NCBI GenBank assembly: GCA_965279475.1
Contig: CBDIIA010000002.1
Coordinates: 992,001-1,056,000, forward strand
DNA from: Pseudorhodoferax sp965279475
GTDB taxonomy: Bacteria > Pseudomonadota > Gammaproteobacteria > Burkholderiales > Burkholderiaceae_C
Reading direction: 5' to 3'
Length of the DNA: 64,000 nucleotides
Positions 44,611 to 53,539 of this stretch are shown piece by piece. Below the pieces are notes generated by a model. The model was not told the origin of the DNA. It worked only from the letters and a program-made list of their open reading frames with translations, and did not search any database. The translations under genes and the position numbers were made by a program. Every line of letters starts with the position of its first letter. Position 1 is the stretch's first letter.

Positions 44611-45018
44611 ATGCTGCTCGGTACAAACAAGAAAAAGATCAGGTCGGTTCTTACCTGTTTTTTGTTGTTTGCGTCGCTGACTAGCACCGTTTCGGTGCAT
44701 TCGCGCCAACCCAACCCGCCCGCCGCCCTGGCGACCATCGCGCTGGTGGAGCTGCCCTCCCAAGGGCAGGCCACCTACCGTCTGATTCACCAGGGTGGAC
44801 CGTTTGCTTACGAGAAAGACGGCGTGGTGTTCGGGAACCGCGAACGGTTGCTGCCCTCCAGGCAGCGTGGTTACTACCGTGAGTACACGGTCAAGACGGC
44901 CGGCGTGCGCAACCGTGGAGCCCAGCGCATCGTGTGCGGCGGCCTGCGGCCCAGCGCACCGGACGGCTGTTTTTATACAAGCGACCACTACGCGAGCTTT
45001 CGCAGGATCGTCGAGTGA
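44611..45018 (+). CDS. Exported barnase/RNase Sa-type ribonuclease
   Basis: 135 residues with a signal peptide (KKKIRSVLTCFLLFASLTS). The ribonuclease N1/T1 domain follows: REYTVKT (catalytic Glu about 91), GAQRIVCGG (Arg about 106) and DHYASFRRI (His about 126), the same triad as RNase Sa. Two Cys (109, 120) may form a disulfide after export. It would cleave RNA after guanosine. The barstar-type gene 52 bp downstream supplies the intracellular inhibitor. Confidence 0.88.
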   Translation: MLLGTNKKKIRSVLTCFLLFASLTSTVSVHSRQPNPPAALATIALVELPSQGQATYRLIHQGGPFAYEKDGVVFGNRERLLPSRQRGYYREYTVKTAGVRNRGAQRIVCGGLRPSAPDGCFYTSDHYASFRRIVE

Positions 45019-45070
45019 AATCTTGTTGGTTTTGGGTGGCTGAACTATTTTTGTGACATCGGGGTATTTG

Positions 45071-45493
45071 ATGAATGACGTAAAAACGGAGTTGGACATG
45101 CCGCTTCGTACCGTGCGGACCAACATCGTCCAGTCGATCCGGGCCTTCCGCGTCCAGGACCTTCAAGACGCGGCGCAGTCGATGGGACAACACTTCCTGT
45201 ATGCCAACCTGGCCAATGCCCAGAGCAAGCAGGATGTGCTCGACCTGATCGCCCAGCAGTTCACCTTTCCGACGCACTTCGGCAAGAACTTCGATGCGCT
45301 CTACGACTGCATGACAGACCCATTGCATAAATCGGGCCCGCAGCCCGGCTTCGTCGTGGTGCTGGAGCAGATTCCGGCCAACGCCAAGTTCGACAAGGAA
45401 GCGCGCGAGCAGTTGCTCGACATCTTCCGCGACGCCGCCGACTACTGGGGGGATCGAAAGATACCCTTCAGGTGCTTCTATTCTTTTCTGTAG
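45071..45493 (+). CDS. Barstar-type ribonuclease inhibitor
   Basis: 140 residues: the barstar core is the C-terminal 90 (LDLIAQQFTFPTHFGKNFDA, LYDCMTD), preceded by about 45 residues absent from Bacillus barstar. It should bind the RNase active site in the cytoplasm and protect the producer. The ATG at 45071 gives the shortest full frame; an in-frame GTG lies at 45053. Same strand and presumably same transcript as the RNase. Confidence 0.88.
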   Translation: MNDVKTELDMPLRTVRTNIVQSIRAFRVQDLQDAAQSMGQHFLYANLANAQSKQDVLDLIAQQFTFPTHFGKNFDALYDCMTDPLHKSGPQPGFVVVLEQIPANAKFDKEAREQLLDIFRDAADYWGDRKIPFRCFYSFL

Positions 45494-45527
45494 CCCGTTC
45501 TGCACACACCAGCCAAGCAGAACGGGC
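45493..45527. other. Inverted repeat directly after the barstar stop
   Basis: GCCCGTTCTGC (45493-45503) and GCAGAACGGGC (45517-45527), a perfect 11-bp stem with a 13-base loop. The left arm starts on the last base of the barstar stop codon. It lacks a T-run, so it is an RNA 3' structure or part of a small repeat rather than a standard terminator. Confidence 0.55.
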
Positions 45528-45739
45528 GAACGAGGCCCAAGTCAGTCCCGTCCCGGCCATCGAGCTCACGACGGAATCCGGCGAAAAGATGCCCACCGAC
45601 AAGTTGGTGGATGTCTCTCCACTGGCGCTGCGCATGAGCAGCCCCTTCAACGCAGGGTACTGGTTGGCCGCGGCCTGACCTGAAGAGCCCGGCGCTGGCT
45701 GCTTCCGGCCGGCGTTGACCGGCAAGACCCTTGCGTCAG
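45528..45739. other. Untranslated stretch after barstar, no supported gene
   Basis: 212 bp between the inverted repeat and the terminator. A 29-codon frame (start ATG near 45590, ending GYWLAAA) and a longer antisense frame are open, but neither has recognisable motifs. It is read through by the barstar transcript if the terminator at 45740 is the real end. Confidence 0.35.
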
Positions 45740-45765
45740 AACGCCCATCTCGATGGGCGTTTTTT
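45740..45765 (+). terminator. Intrinsic terminator for the RNase-barstar transcript
   Basis: Stem AACGCCCAT-CTCG-ATGGGCGTT (45740-45761), a perfect 9 bp with a stable tetraloop, followed directly by a T-run to 45765. This is the clearest rho-independent terminator in the window. It separates the plus-strand unit from the convergent rsmA. Confidence 0.88.
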
Positions 45766-46556
45766 CATGGTGCGGTGAAGGTTTTGGCCAGCGCGACGTA
45801 TTCGTCCACCGGCACTTCTTCCGCGCGGCGCTGTGCGTCGAAGCTGCCGGCGAAACCGTGCTCTTCCAGCCACTTGCCCAGCGTGTGCCGCAGGATCTTG
45901 CGGCGCTGGCTGAAGGCCACCTGCACGATCTCGCCCAGCCGTGCAGGGTCGACCGCCGGTGGCACGGCCAGCGGTGTCATGCGCACGACGGCGCTGTCCA
46001 CGCGCGGCGGCGGGTTGAAGCTTTCGGGCGGCACGAACAGCACGTCTTCCATCGCGTAACGCCACTGCAGCATCACGCTGAGCCGGCTGTAGTCGCTGGT
46101 GGCCGGCGCGGCGACCATGCGGTCGACTACCTCCTTCTGCAGCATGAAGTGCTGGTCCGCTATGACGTCGGCGAACGGCAGCAGATGGAACAGGATCGGC
46201 GTCGAGATGTTGTAGGGCAGATTGCCCACGACACGCAGCCGCGCGCCGGCCGTGGGCTGCGTGGGTGCCCCGCACAGCTCGGTCGCCAGTTGCGCGAAAT
46301 CGACCTTCAGTACATCGGACTCGATCACCCGCAGCTGGGGGTGCGCGCGCAGGCGCAACGCCAGGTCGCGGTCCAGTTCGATGACGGTCAGCTGGCCGAG
46401 CCGCTCGACCAGGGGCTGGGTCAGCGCCGCCAGGCCCGGCCCGATCTCGACCATCGCGTCGCCCGCCGCCGGCGCGATGGCACGCACGATCGCATCGACG
46501 ATGCCGGCGTCCGACAGGAAATGCTGGCCAAAGCGCTTGCGCGCGATGTGCTTCAC
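45765..46556 (-). CDS. rsmA: 16S rRNA (adenine1518/1519-N6)-dimethyltransferase
   Basis: 263 residues. The N-terminal KRFGQHFLSD, the SAM motif VEIGPGLAALT (about 36-46) and the catalytic NLPYNIS (about 114-120) define KsgA/RsmA. It dimethylates two adjacent adenosines in the 3' end of 16S rRNA during 30S maturation. The start overlaps the surA stop (ATGA). The order lptD-surA-rsmA matches the classic proteobacterial cluster; pdxA is not between surA and rsmA here. Confidence 0.97.
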   Translation of the reverse strand: MKHIARKRFGQHFLSDAGIVDAIVRAIAPAAGDAMVEIGPGLAALTQPLVERLGQLTVIELDRDLALRLRAHPQLRVIESDVLKVDFAQLATELCGAPTQPTAGARLRVVGNLPYNISTPILFHLLPFADVIADQHFMLQKEVVDRMVAAPATSDYSRLSVMLQWRYAMEDVLFVPPESFNPPPRVDSAVVRMTPLAVPPAVDPARLGEIVQVAFSQRRKILRHTLGKWLEEHGFAGSFDAQRRAEEVPVDEYVALAKTFTAP

Positions 46557-47905
46557 TGCGGTGGTTCGCGCAGTTCGACGTAGGCGCGCGCGCGCACGTC
46601 CTGGATCCAGCTGGTGTAGGCCTCTTCGAGCTTGCGCTCGCGCACCAGGCCGCGCGCCATCTCGCGCTGCTCGCGCGGCGTGAGCGTGTACTGCCGGCGC
46701 TCGATCAGCTGGATCAGGTGCATGCCGAAACGCGACAGCAGCGGGTCGGAGATCTGGCCCGGCCGCAGGCTGTCCACGACCTCCTCGAACTCGGGCACGA
46801 ACTGCCCTGTGTTGGACCAGCCCAGGTCGCCGCCCTCGGCGGCGCTGCCGTCCTGCGAGCTGGCGCGGGCCAGCGCGGCGAAGTCGGCCTGCCCGCTCTC
46901 GATGCGGCGTTTCATGTCCGCCAGGCGTTCCCGCGCGGTGGCCTCGTCCAGCTGCGGCCCCAGGCGCAGCAGGATATGGCGGGCGTGGCTTTGCGGAACG
47001 GTCATCATCGCGGCACCGGCCGTGCGTTTGTCCAGCACCTTCAGGATGTGCCAGCCGGCGCCGGACCGCACCGGCTCACTCACGGCGCCCACGGCGAGCG
47101 GCGCCACGGCGTCGAGGAACAGCGTCGGGTAGCGGTCGACGCTGCGCAGCCCGAGTTCGCCCCCGGCGTCGCGTTCGGCCGCGTCGGAGAAGCTGCGTGC
47201 CAGGGTGGCAAAGTCTTCGCCGGCACGCAGGCGCCGCAGCACCTCGCGGGCGCGCGCTTCGCGTGCAGCGGCCTGCTCGGGCGTCGCGTCTTCGGGCACG
47301 GTGACCAGGATCTGCGCCAGGTTGAGTTCGGTCGGCTGCGTGTCGGGCGCAGACGCCTGCTCGCGCAGGAACTGTTCGACGTCGACGTCGCTGACCTTCA
47401 CCCGCGCATCGAGTTCGCGTTCGCGCAGGCGCGACACCAGGATCTGGTCGCGGATTTCGCCACGGAACTGTGCCAGCGGCACGCCATCGCGCGCCAGGCG
47501 CCGACGCAGTTCGGCCACGTCGACCTTGTTCTGCCGCGCGACGTTCTGCTCGGCGAGATCGATCGCGGCCTCGTCGGCGCGCAGGCCGTTCTCCTTGGCC
47601 AGCTGCAGCTGCGCGCGTTCGAGGATGAGGCGGTCCAGCACCTGCTTGGCCATCTCGTCGCGCGGCGGCAGGCGCGCGCCCTGCTGGCTGGCCTGCTGGG
47701 CGATGCGCTCGATGCGCGACTGCACGTCGTGGTTGGTGATGGGTTCTGAATTGACGACCGCGACGATGAAGTCGGCCTGGCGTGACGGCGCAGGCGACGG
47801 CGACGACGCGGCGGCTGGCGCACGGTTCTGCGCATGGGCGGCGATCCCCGTGCACACCAACACGCCCGCGAGCGTCGACCGGAGAAAACCTTGGGTGATG
47901 CGCAT
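46553..47905 (-). CDS. surA: Periplasmic peptidyl-prolyl isomerase/chaperone SurA
   Basis: 450 residues. A signal peptide ends near AAHAQ at about 26, then a SurA N-terminal chaperone domain (IVAVVNSEPITNHDVQSRIE) and two parvulin domains (about 190-290 and 300-400, the second with ARHILLRL and QFVPEFEEVVDSL). It escorts outer-membrane proteins, LptD among them, to the Bam complex. The ATG at 47905 is preferred; a TTG at 47920 would overlap the lptD stop (TTGA). Confidence 0.96.
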   Translation of the reverse strand: MRITQGFLRSTLAGVLVCTGIAAHAQNRAPAAASSPSPAPSRQADFIVAVVNSEPITNHDVQSRIERIAQQASQQGARLPPRDEMAKQVLDRLILERAQLQLAKENGLRADEAAIDLAEQNVARQNKVDVAELRRRLARDGVPLAQFRGEIRDQILVSRLRERELDARVKVSDVDVEQFLREQASAPDTQPTELNLAQILVTVPEDATPEQAAAREARAREVLRRLRAGEDFATLARSFSDAAERDAGGELGLRSVDRYPTLFLDAVAPLAVGAVSEPVRSGAGWHILKVLDKRTAGAAMMTVPQSHARHILLRLGPQLDEATARERLADMKRRIESGQADFAALARASSQDGSAAEGGDLGWSNTGQFVPEFEEVVDSLRPGQISDPLLSRFGMHLIQLIERRQYTLTPREQREMARGLVRERKLEEAYTSWIQDVRARAYVELREPPQ

Positions 47906-47916
47906 GCTCTCGAGAC

Positions 47917-50319
47917 TCAATCGTAGGAGCCGAACCGGCTCGGCGTGGTGATCTGCTCACGCAGATACTGGTAGCGGGGAATGTTGTCCTTCAGGGTCTT
48001 CAGCGGGCTCGATCCGAGCCGCGAGAAGCCGACGAATTCGATCTGGAACATGATCTTCGAATTGGCGGTGGCATTGCTGCGCTGCAGCCGCTCGACCACG
48101 ACGCGGCCGAGCCAGCAGCCGCCGTCGTATTCGAAGCCGACGATCGAGTCGACCAGCTTGCGGTCGACCATGCTGTAGTTCATGCGGCCGACGCTGTACC
48201 AGCGGCCTTCGCCCAGGCCGTTGCCGCGGCCGAGGTCCTTGCCCGTGTCGCCCCACAGGTCGTTCAGCGGCCATTGCCAGCCCACGTCGAGCTGTTCGCT
48301 CGAGACCAGCGCATTGGTGTCGCGCTGCACGCGGTAGGCGGCGCTGATCACGCGGTAGTTGCCCGGGCTGTAGCGCCCGCCGATCGTCGCGCGCTCGGAG
48401 CGCCGCGTCTTCGGGTTGTACTGGACCGTGGTGTCGATCATCCAGGTCGGTGTCCAGTTGACCGACGCGCCGACCAGGAAGTCGCTGAGCCGGTCGACCA
48501 CCGGCGTGCCGCCGGGCAAGGTCACCAGCTGGTCCTTGAAGCGCAGGCGCTGTGCCAGCCCGAAACGCGCGATCTCGGCGCCCGTGGTCGGCTCGAGGAA
48601 CCGGGTGGTCACGCCGAGCGTCAGCAGATTGCTGTCGGAGATGCGGTCGTTGCCGACAAACGCGTTCTCGGTGTAGATCGTCGCGAAGTTGAAATCGCTC
48701 ACCCCCGAGTCGTAGTTGGGCAGCAGGCTCTGGTTGCGGTAGGGCGTGTAGACGTAGAAGGCCCGCGGCTCCAGCGTCTGCCGGTAGGCGCGGCCGAAGA
48801 ACCGCGCGTCGCGTTCGAACACCAGGCCGCTGTCGAGGCTGAAGGTCGGCACCACGCGGTTGGCCGTGGTCGCGCCGTTCGACAGCGCCGCGTCGTACTG
48901 GTAGTTGGTCGCGTTCAGCTGGAGCTTGGGTGTGACGAACCATCCAGGGGCAAGCCAGGGCCGGCTCACCTGGCCCAGCACGTAGCTGCGTTTGCCGTTG
49001 GGCTGCAGGGTCAGGCTGCGGTCGGCCTCGAACTGCGTGTATTCGCCGTCCACCGAGAAGTCGAAGCCGCCGACATCGAAACGTGAATACCGGGCGGTGG
49101 CCTGCGGCATCCGGTCATAAGGCGGCACGATGGGTGCGGTCACGTCCTGCAGTGTCTGCCACTTCAACACCCGCAGGCCGGTCGTGAAGTTGCCTCGCCC
49201 CCACGACAGATTGGCATCGGTCGGCAGCAGGCGCTGCGTCAGCGAGGTGGTGGCGCGGGTGAAGTCGCGCCAGTAGTTGTCGTCGCTGACGCGGTTCACG
49301 TTCAGGTTGACCCCGATGTCGCCGACCGACGACAGCCCCGTCGCGAACGAACCGTTGTGTGTCGCCGCCAGGCCCCAGCGCGACATGTCGCGCAGCTTGT
49401 CGGACGGCATGTAGTCGGCCCGTATCAGCCCCCGGTATTTCGGCTCCAGGTAGCGGAACTCGCCTCCGAAGTTGACGCCGCGCTTGCTCATCACCGACGG
49501 ATACAGCGTCGCATCGCGGTTCGGCGCGATGTTCCAGTAGTAGGGCACCAGCACCTCGACACCGTTCAGGTTGTCGAGTGCGATCGTCGGCGGCAGAAAG
49601 CCCGACTGGCGTTTGTCCGACAGCGGGAACGTGAACGAGGGCACCGCCAGCACGGGCACATCCATGAAGCGCAACACCCCGCCCTGGGCCTGTCCGGTCT
49701 CTTCCTCGTTGTCGATGTTGATGCTGGTGGCCTTCAGGATCCAGTCGGGCACCCAGCTCGGACCCGGCTCGCGCCGGCAGGTGCTGTAGGTGGCGTTGCG
49801 CATGATCGCGCGCTTGTCGTCGATGAAGTCGATGCGGTCGGCCTGGCCGTACGCGCCGTTCAGGAAGCGGTAACGCGCATGGTCGAAGAATCCCTCGAAC
49901 GCGTCGACTTTCAATTCGAGTGCGGGGCCTTCGAAGACGCTGCCCGCGCGGTTGATCAGCACGTTGCCATGGGCCTTGGCGACGTCGCTGGGCTGGTCGT
50001 ATTCGAGCCGGTCGGCCTTGACCACGGTGTCGCCGCGGCGCAGCACGGCGTCGCCCTCCAGCACGGTCTCGAGATCGGGCCGGCCCGAGGTGCGGTCGCC
50101 ATAGAAGAAGGTGGGCAACTGCTCGCGCATCGCCTTCGGGATCACCTCTTCCAGCTTGGGGCTGGGCTTGAGCACCAGCGGCCCGTCTTCCGTCGCCTGC
50201 GCCCACGCCGCGCCACCATGCAGCAGCAGGCCGGCGGCACACGCAGCCGAGGCCACCGGACCCAGGGCGAAGCGGCCGGCAAGCGGCTCTCGCAGCGCGT
50301 CACGCATCGAGGCAGGCAT
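47917..50319 (-). CDS. lptD: LPS-assembly outer-membrane protein LptD
   Basis: 800 residues from the ATG at 50319 (another ATG at 50307). The signal peptide ends near AAWAQ. The periplasmic OstA domain begins around LEGDAVLRRGDTVV and is followed by the 26-strand barrel ending in QIEFVGFSRLGSSP. The mature chain has only two Cys, one in YSTCRREPG and one in DGGCWLGR, so a single long-range disulfide is expected instead of the two of E. coli. It inserts LPS into the outer leaflet with LptE. Confidence 0.96.
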   Translation of the reverse strand: MPASMRDALREPLAGRFALGPVASAACAAGLLLHGGAAWAQATEDGPLVLKPSPKLEEVIPKAMREQLPTFFYGDRTSGRPDLETVLEGDAVLRRGDTVVKADRLEYDQPSDVAKAHGNVLINRAGSVFEGPALELKVDAFEGFFDHARYRFLNGAYGQADRIDFIDDKRAIMRNATYSTCRREPGPSWVPDWILKATSINIDNEEETGQAQGGVLRFMDVPVLAVPSFTFPLSDKRQSGFLPPTIALDNLNGVEVLVPYYWNIAPNRDATLYPSVMSKRGVNFGGEFRYLEPKYRGLIRADYMPSDKLRDMSRWGLAATHNGSFATGLSSVGDIGVNLNVNRVSDDNYWRDFTRATTSLTQRLLPTDANLSWGRGNFTTGLRVLKWQTLQDVTAPIVPPYDRMPQATARYSRFDVGGFDFSVDGEYTQFEADRSLTLQPNGKRSYVLGQVSRPWLAPGWFVTPKLQLNATNYQYDAALSNGATTANRVVPTFSLDSGLVFERDARFFGRAYRQTLEPRAFYVYTPYRNQSLLPNYDSGVSDFNFATIYTENAFVGNDRISDSNLLTLGVTTRFLEPTTGAEIARFGLAQRLRFKDQLVTLPGGTPVVDRLSDFLVGASVNWTPTWMIDTTVQYNPKTRRSERATIGGRYSPGNYRVISAAYRVQRDTNALVSSEQLDVGWQWPLNDLWGDTGKDLGRGNGLGEGRWYSVGRMNYSMVDRKLVDSIVGFEYDGGCWLGRVVVERLQRSNATANSKIMFQIEFVGFSRLGSSPLKTLKDNIPRYQYLREQITTPSRFGSYD

Positions 50320-50439
50320 CAGACACAGAAAACGATCCGGAACAGTTGAAGACAAAAGAATTCGCAGGGGCTGGTGGACCTGGAACGGGCGGTGCCGGCG
50401 GGCAATCCCGGCGAGCCGGGTTTGTAGAATGGATTATCC
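50320..50439. promoter_or_regulatory. Divergent promoter region lptD/amgK
   Basis: 120 bp. On the plus side TAGAAT (50425-50430) is a good -10 only 9 bases before the amgK ATG, which would give a nearly leaderless transcript; no good -35 accompanies it. The lptD promoter must lie in the left part. Confidence 0.4.
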
Positions 50440-51567
50440 ATGAGCCCGATGCCCCCGCCCGCCGAGACAAGCCCAGAGTTGCAACCGGCCGTGGCATGGG
50501 CCGATGCCCGGCGTGCCGCCGCTTTCGAGCGCTGGCTCGACGGCGTGGCGCCTGCGCATGGCCTGGTGCGCTCCAGTCTGTGCCTGGCATCGGCGGACGC
50601 CAGCTTCCGTCGTTATTTCCGCGTCGCGTCGTCGGGCGCGGCGGCAGCCGGCGCCACCAGCCGCATCATCATGGACGCCCCGCCCGACAAGGAGAACAGC
50701 GAACCTTTCGTGCGCATCGCGCGGCTGATGGCCGACGCCGGGCTGACGGTGCCCGAGGTGCTGGCCTGGGACGCCGCGGAAGGTTTCCTGCTGCTGAGCG
50801 ACCTGGGCACGCGCACGATGATGGAGGCCATCGACCGCGACCACGCGCAGGCCAATGCCGCGATGTACCGCCAGGCGGTCGACCAGCTCATCACCTGGCA
50901 GCTGGCGTCGCGGCCCGGTGTTCTGCCGGCCTACGACCGGCCCTTGCTCGAGCGTGAGCTCGCGCTGTTCCCCGACTGGTACCTGGCGCAGCACCGCGGC
51001 GTCGAGGTGGCGGGCACCGTGCGCGACACGCTCGACCAAGTGTTCGCGCAGATCGTCGCGCACAACCTCGAAGCACCCAGCGTCTACGTGCACCGCGACT
51101 TCATGCCGCGCAATCTGATGTTGTCTCCCGGCGGTGCGCTGGGGGTGCTCGACTTCCAGGATGCGGTCTACGGCCCCATCACCTACGACATCGCCAGCCT
51201 GATGCGCGACGCCTTCCTGACCTGGGAGGAGGATGTCGTCATCGACATCACCGTGCGCTACTGGCAGGAGGCGCGCAAGGCCGGCCTGCTGGGCGCGGCC
51301 AGTGCTTCCGGCTGGGGCGACGACTTCGGCGACTTCTACCGTGCCGTCGAATGGATGGGCCTGCAGCGCCATCTGAAGGTGGCCGGCATCTTCGCGCGGC
51401 TGACGTTGCGCGACGGCAAACCGCGCTACCTCGCCGACACACCGCGCTTCATCGCTTACATCCGCGCCACGGCGGACCGTTACCGCGAACTGAAGCCGTT
51501 GCTGCGCCTGATCGACCAGGTCGAGGGCACGCAGGCGGCGACGGGTTTCGCCTACGGCCGCATGTAG
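50440..51567 (+). CDS. amgK: Sugar-1-phosphate kinase, AmgK-like phosphotransferase
   Basis: 375 residues of the aminoglycoside phosphotransferase superfamily. Catalytic loop VHRDFMPRNLM (about 217-227) and metal site GVLDFQDA (about 234-241) are intact; the N-terminal SADASFRRYFRV is typical of AmgK. AmgK phosphorylates N-acetylmuramate and N-acetylglucosamine at C1 in peptidoglycan recycling and is found next to lptD in many genomes. The usual partner gene murU does not follow; rsmE does, with no intervening base. Confidence 0.85.
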   Translation: MSPMPPPAETSPELQPAVAWADARRAAAFERWLDGVAPAHGLVRSSLCLASADASFRRYFRVASSGAAAAGATSRIIMDAPPDKENSEPFVRIARLMADAGLTVPEVLAWDAAEGFLLLSDLGTRTMMEAIDRDHAQANAAMYRQAVDQLITWQLASRPGVLPAYDRPLLERELALFPDWYLAQHRGVEVAGTVRDTLDQVFAQIVAHNLEAPSVYVHRDFMPRNLMLSPGGALGVLDFQDAVYGPITYDIASLMRDAFLTWEEDVVIDITVRYWQEARKAGLLGAASASGWGDDFGDFYRAVEWMGLQRHLKVAGIFARLTLRDGKPRYLADTPRFIAYIRATADRYRELKPLLRLIDQVEGTQAATGFAYGRM

Positions 51568-52290
51568 ATGCCACGCATCCATTGCGCAACGCCGCTCGCC
51601 AGCGGTGAACTGGTCGATCTGCCTGCCGGTGCGGCGCGCCATGTGCAGGTGCTGCGCATGCAGCCGGGCGACAGCGTCACCCTGTTCGACGGCCGCGCCG
51701 GCGAGTTCACTGCCAGCGTGGTGCACATGGGCCGCAGCGATGTGCGGGTGCTGGTCGGCGTGCAGCATGCGGTCGAGCGTGAAGCCGCCCGTGCCGTGCA
51801 CCTGGCGCTGGGCATGCCGGCCAACGAGCGCATGGACTGGCTCGTGGAAAAAGCCACCGAGCTGGGCGCGGCCAGCATCCAGCCGCTGGTGACCGAACGC
51901 AGCGTGCTGCGCCTCACGGGAGCGCGCGCGGACAAGAAACTCGCGCACTGGCAGGGCGTCGCCATCGCGGCGTGCGAGCAGTCCGGCCGCAACCGCGTGC
52001 CGCTGCTGCATCCGGTGCGCGACCTGGCCGGCTGGCTGCGGTCCGCTGCCGATGCCCTGCCGCCCCAGCGCATCGTGTTGTCGCTCGATGCCGAAGGCCA
52101 GGCGCTCCGCCAGGCCGCGGGGATCGACGGGCCCGTGGTCTTGCTCAGCGGGCCGGAGGGCGGATTGAGTGCGCTGGAGGAATCGCTGGCCCGCCAGCAC
52201 GGGTTCCACCCCGCCACGCTCGGGGCACGCGTGCTGCGTTCCGAAACCGCACCGCTCGCCGCACTGGCCGCACTCGAGTACGCCGCTTGA
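51568..52290 (+). CDS. rsmE: 16S rRNA (uracil1498-N3)-methyltransferase
   Basis: 240 residues. An N-terminal PUA-like domain precedes a SPOUT methyltransferase domain with the family motifs GPEGGLSALEE and LGARVLRSETAPLAAL forming the knotted SAM site, plus KATELGAASIQPL. It methylates U1498 in helix 44. The ATG abuts the amgK stop and the end overlaps the MFS gene start (TTGA). Confidence 0.95.
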   Translation: MPRIHCATPLASGELVDLPAGAARHVQVLRMQPGDSVTLFDGRAGEFTASVVHMGRSDVRVLVGVQHAVEREAARAVHLALGMPANERMDWLVEKATELGAASIQPLVTERSVLRLTGARADKKLAHWQGVAIAACEQSGRNRVPLLHPVRDLAGWLRSAADALPPQRIVLSLDAEGQALRQAAGIDGPVVLLSGPEGGLSALEESLARQHGFHPATLGARVLRSETAPLAALAALEYAA

Positions 52291-53468
52291 ACCGCAATCT
52301 CTGGCTGCTGGCGCTGTGCCAGGCGCTGTTCCTGATCAACAACGTCACCTTCATCGCGGTCAATGGCCTGGTGGGCTGGAGCCTGGCGCCGGTCGGCTGG
52401 ATGGCGACGCTGCCGGTGATGGGTTATGTGGTGGGTGGCGCGCTGAGCACCGGGCTGGTGGCGCGCACACAGCAGCGTTGGGGCCGCAAGGGTTCGTTCC
52501 AGCTTGGCCTGGCCGTGGCCTGCGGCTCGGCACTGCTGTGCCTGTACGCGGTGCTCGACAAGAACTTCTGGCTGCTCTGCACCGCGACGCTGATCGCGGG
52601 CTACTACAACGCCAACGCCAGCCTGTACCGCTTCGCCGCCGCCGAACTGAGCGACGCGGCAAGCCGCGAGAAAGCCGTGTCGCTGGTGATGGCCGGCGGC
52701 CTGCTCGGCGGCATCATCGGCCCGAATCTGGCGAATGCCACGCGTGGCGTGCTGGCCGTGCCGTTTGCCGGCGCCTATATCGCGCTGGCCGTGGCCGCCG
52801 TGGTGTCCGCGTCGCTGCTGAGCTTGATCCGGTTTCCGCCGGTGCCGGCCAGGCGCAGCGATGCTTCGGGCCGGCCGCTGGCCGTGATCATGCGGCAACC
52901 GGTGTTCATCGTCGCTGCGATCGCTGGCGCCCTCGGCTACGGGGTGATGAACCTGCTGATGGCCGCCACGCCGATCGCGATGCAGCAATGCGGCCTGCCG
53001 TTCTCCGATGCGGCGCTGGTGCTGGAGTGGCATGTCATCGGCATGTTCGCGCCCGGGTTCTTCACCGGGCACCTGATCAAGCGTTTCGGTCCGTTGCCGG
53101 TCATGACGGTCGGCCTGGCGCTGAACGTCGTGTGCATCGCCGTGGCGCTCGCAGGCATCGATCTTCACCACTTCCTGGTCGCGCTGTGCGTGCTTGGTGT
53201 CGGGTGGAACTTCCTGTTCACCGGCGCGACCACGTTGTCGCTGCAGGCCTACACGCCCGACGAACGCGACAAGGTGCAGGCGGCACTCAACTTCTGCATG
53301 TTCGCGACGCTGGCCGTCAGCTCGTTCGCGTCGGGCCTGCTGGTCACGACGAAGGGCTGGACCCTGCTCAACTACGGATCGCTGCTGCCCGTGGCGGTGA
53401 CGGCGGCCGCGATGCTGTGGCTTGCCGCGACCCGGCGCGCGGCGCACAATGCAAGCGGTCGACAATAA
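52287..53468 (+). CDS. Major facilitator superfamily transporter
   Basis: 393 residues with about twelve membrane segments; the 2-3 loop holds RTQQRWGRKGSF, a variant of the MFS motif GxLaDrxGrkxxl. The TTG start at 52287 (overlap with the rsmE stop) gives MNRNLWLLALCQALF. The substrate is unknown; close families are annotated as drug or metabolite exporters. Translational coupling to rsmE is probably a compaction effect rather than a functional link. Confidence 0.88.
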   Translation: MNRNLWLLALCQALFLINNVTFIAVNGLVGWSLAPVGWMATLPVMGYVVGGALSTGLVARTQQRWGRKGSFQLGLAVACGSALLCLYAVLDKNFWLLCTATLIAGYYNANASLYRFAAAELSDAASREKAVSLVMAGGLLGGIIGPNLANATRGVLAVPFAGAYIALAVAAVVSASLLSLIRFPPVPARRSDASGRPLAVIMRQPVFIVAAIAGALGYGVMNLLMAATPIAMQQCGLPFSDAALVLEWHVIGMFAPGFFTGHLIKRFGPLPVMTVGLALNVVCIAVALAGIDLHHFLVALCVLGVGWNFLFTGATTLSLQAYTPDERDKVQAALNFCMFATLAVSSFASGLLVTTKGWTLLNYGSLLPVAVTAAAMLWLAATRRAAHNASGRQ

Positions 53469-53539
53469 ATTCACTTCGAATTTTTGTACACGATCTGTAT
53501 GTCCCGCGGTTGATGCAACCGCTTCCCTTGAAAGCACCT

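Noticed and set aside
45472..45678. A 68-codon plus-strand frame overlapping the barstar end.
   Set aside because: GTG start inside barstar, passes through the inverted repeat, no ribosome site and no motif.
45468..45725. An 85-codon minus-strand frame over the barstar 3' region.
   Set aside because: It crosses the inverted repeat and lacks a ribosome site or family features; kept only as untranslated sequence.
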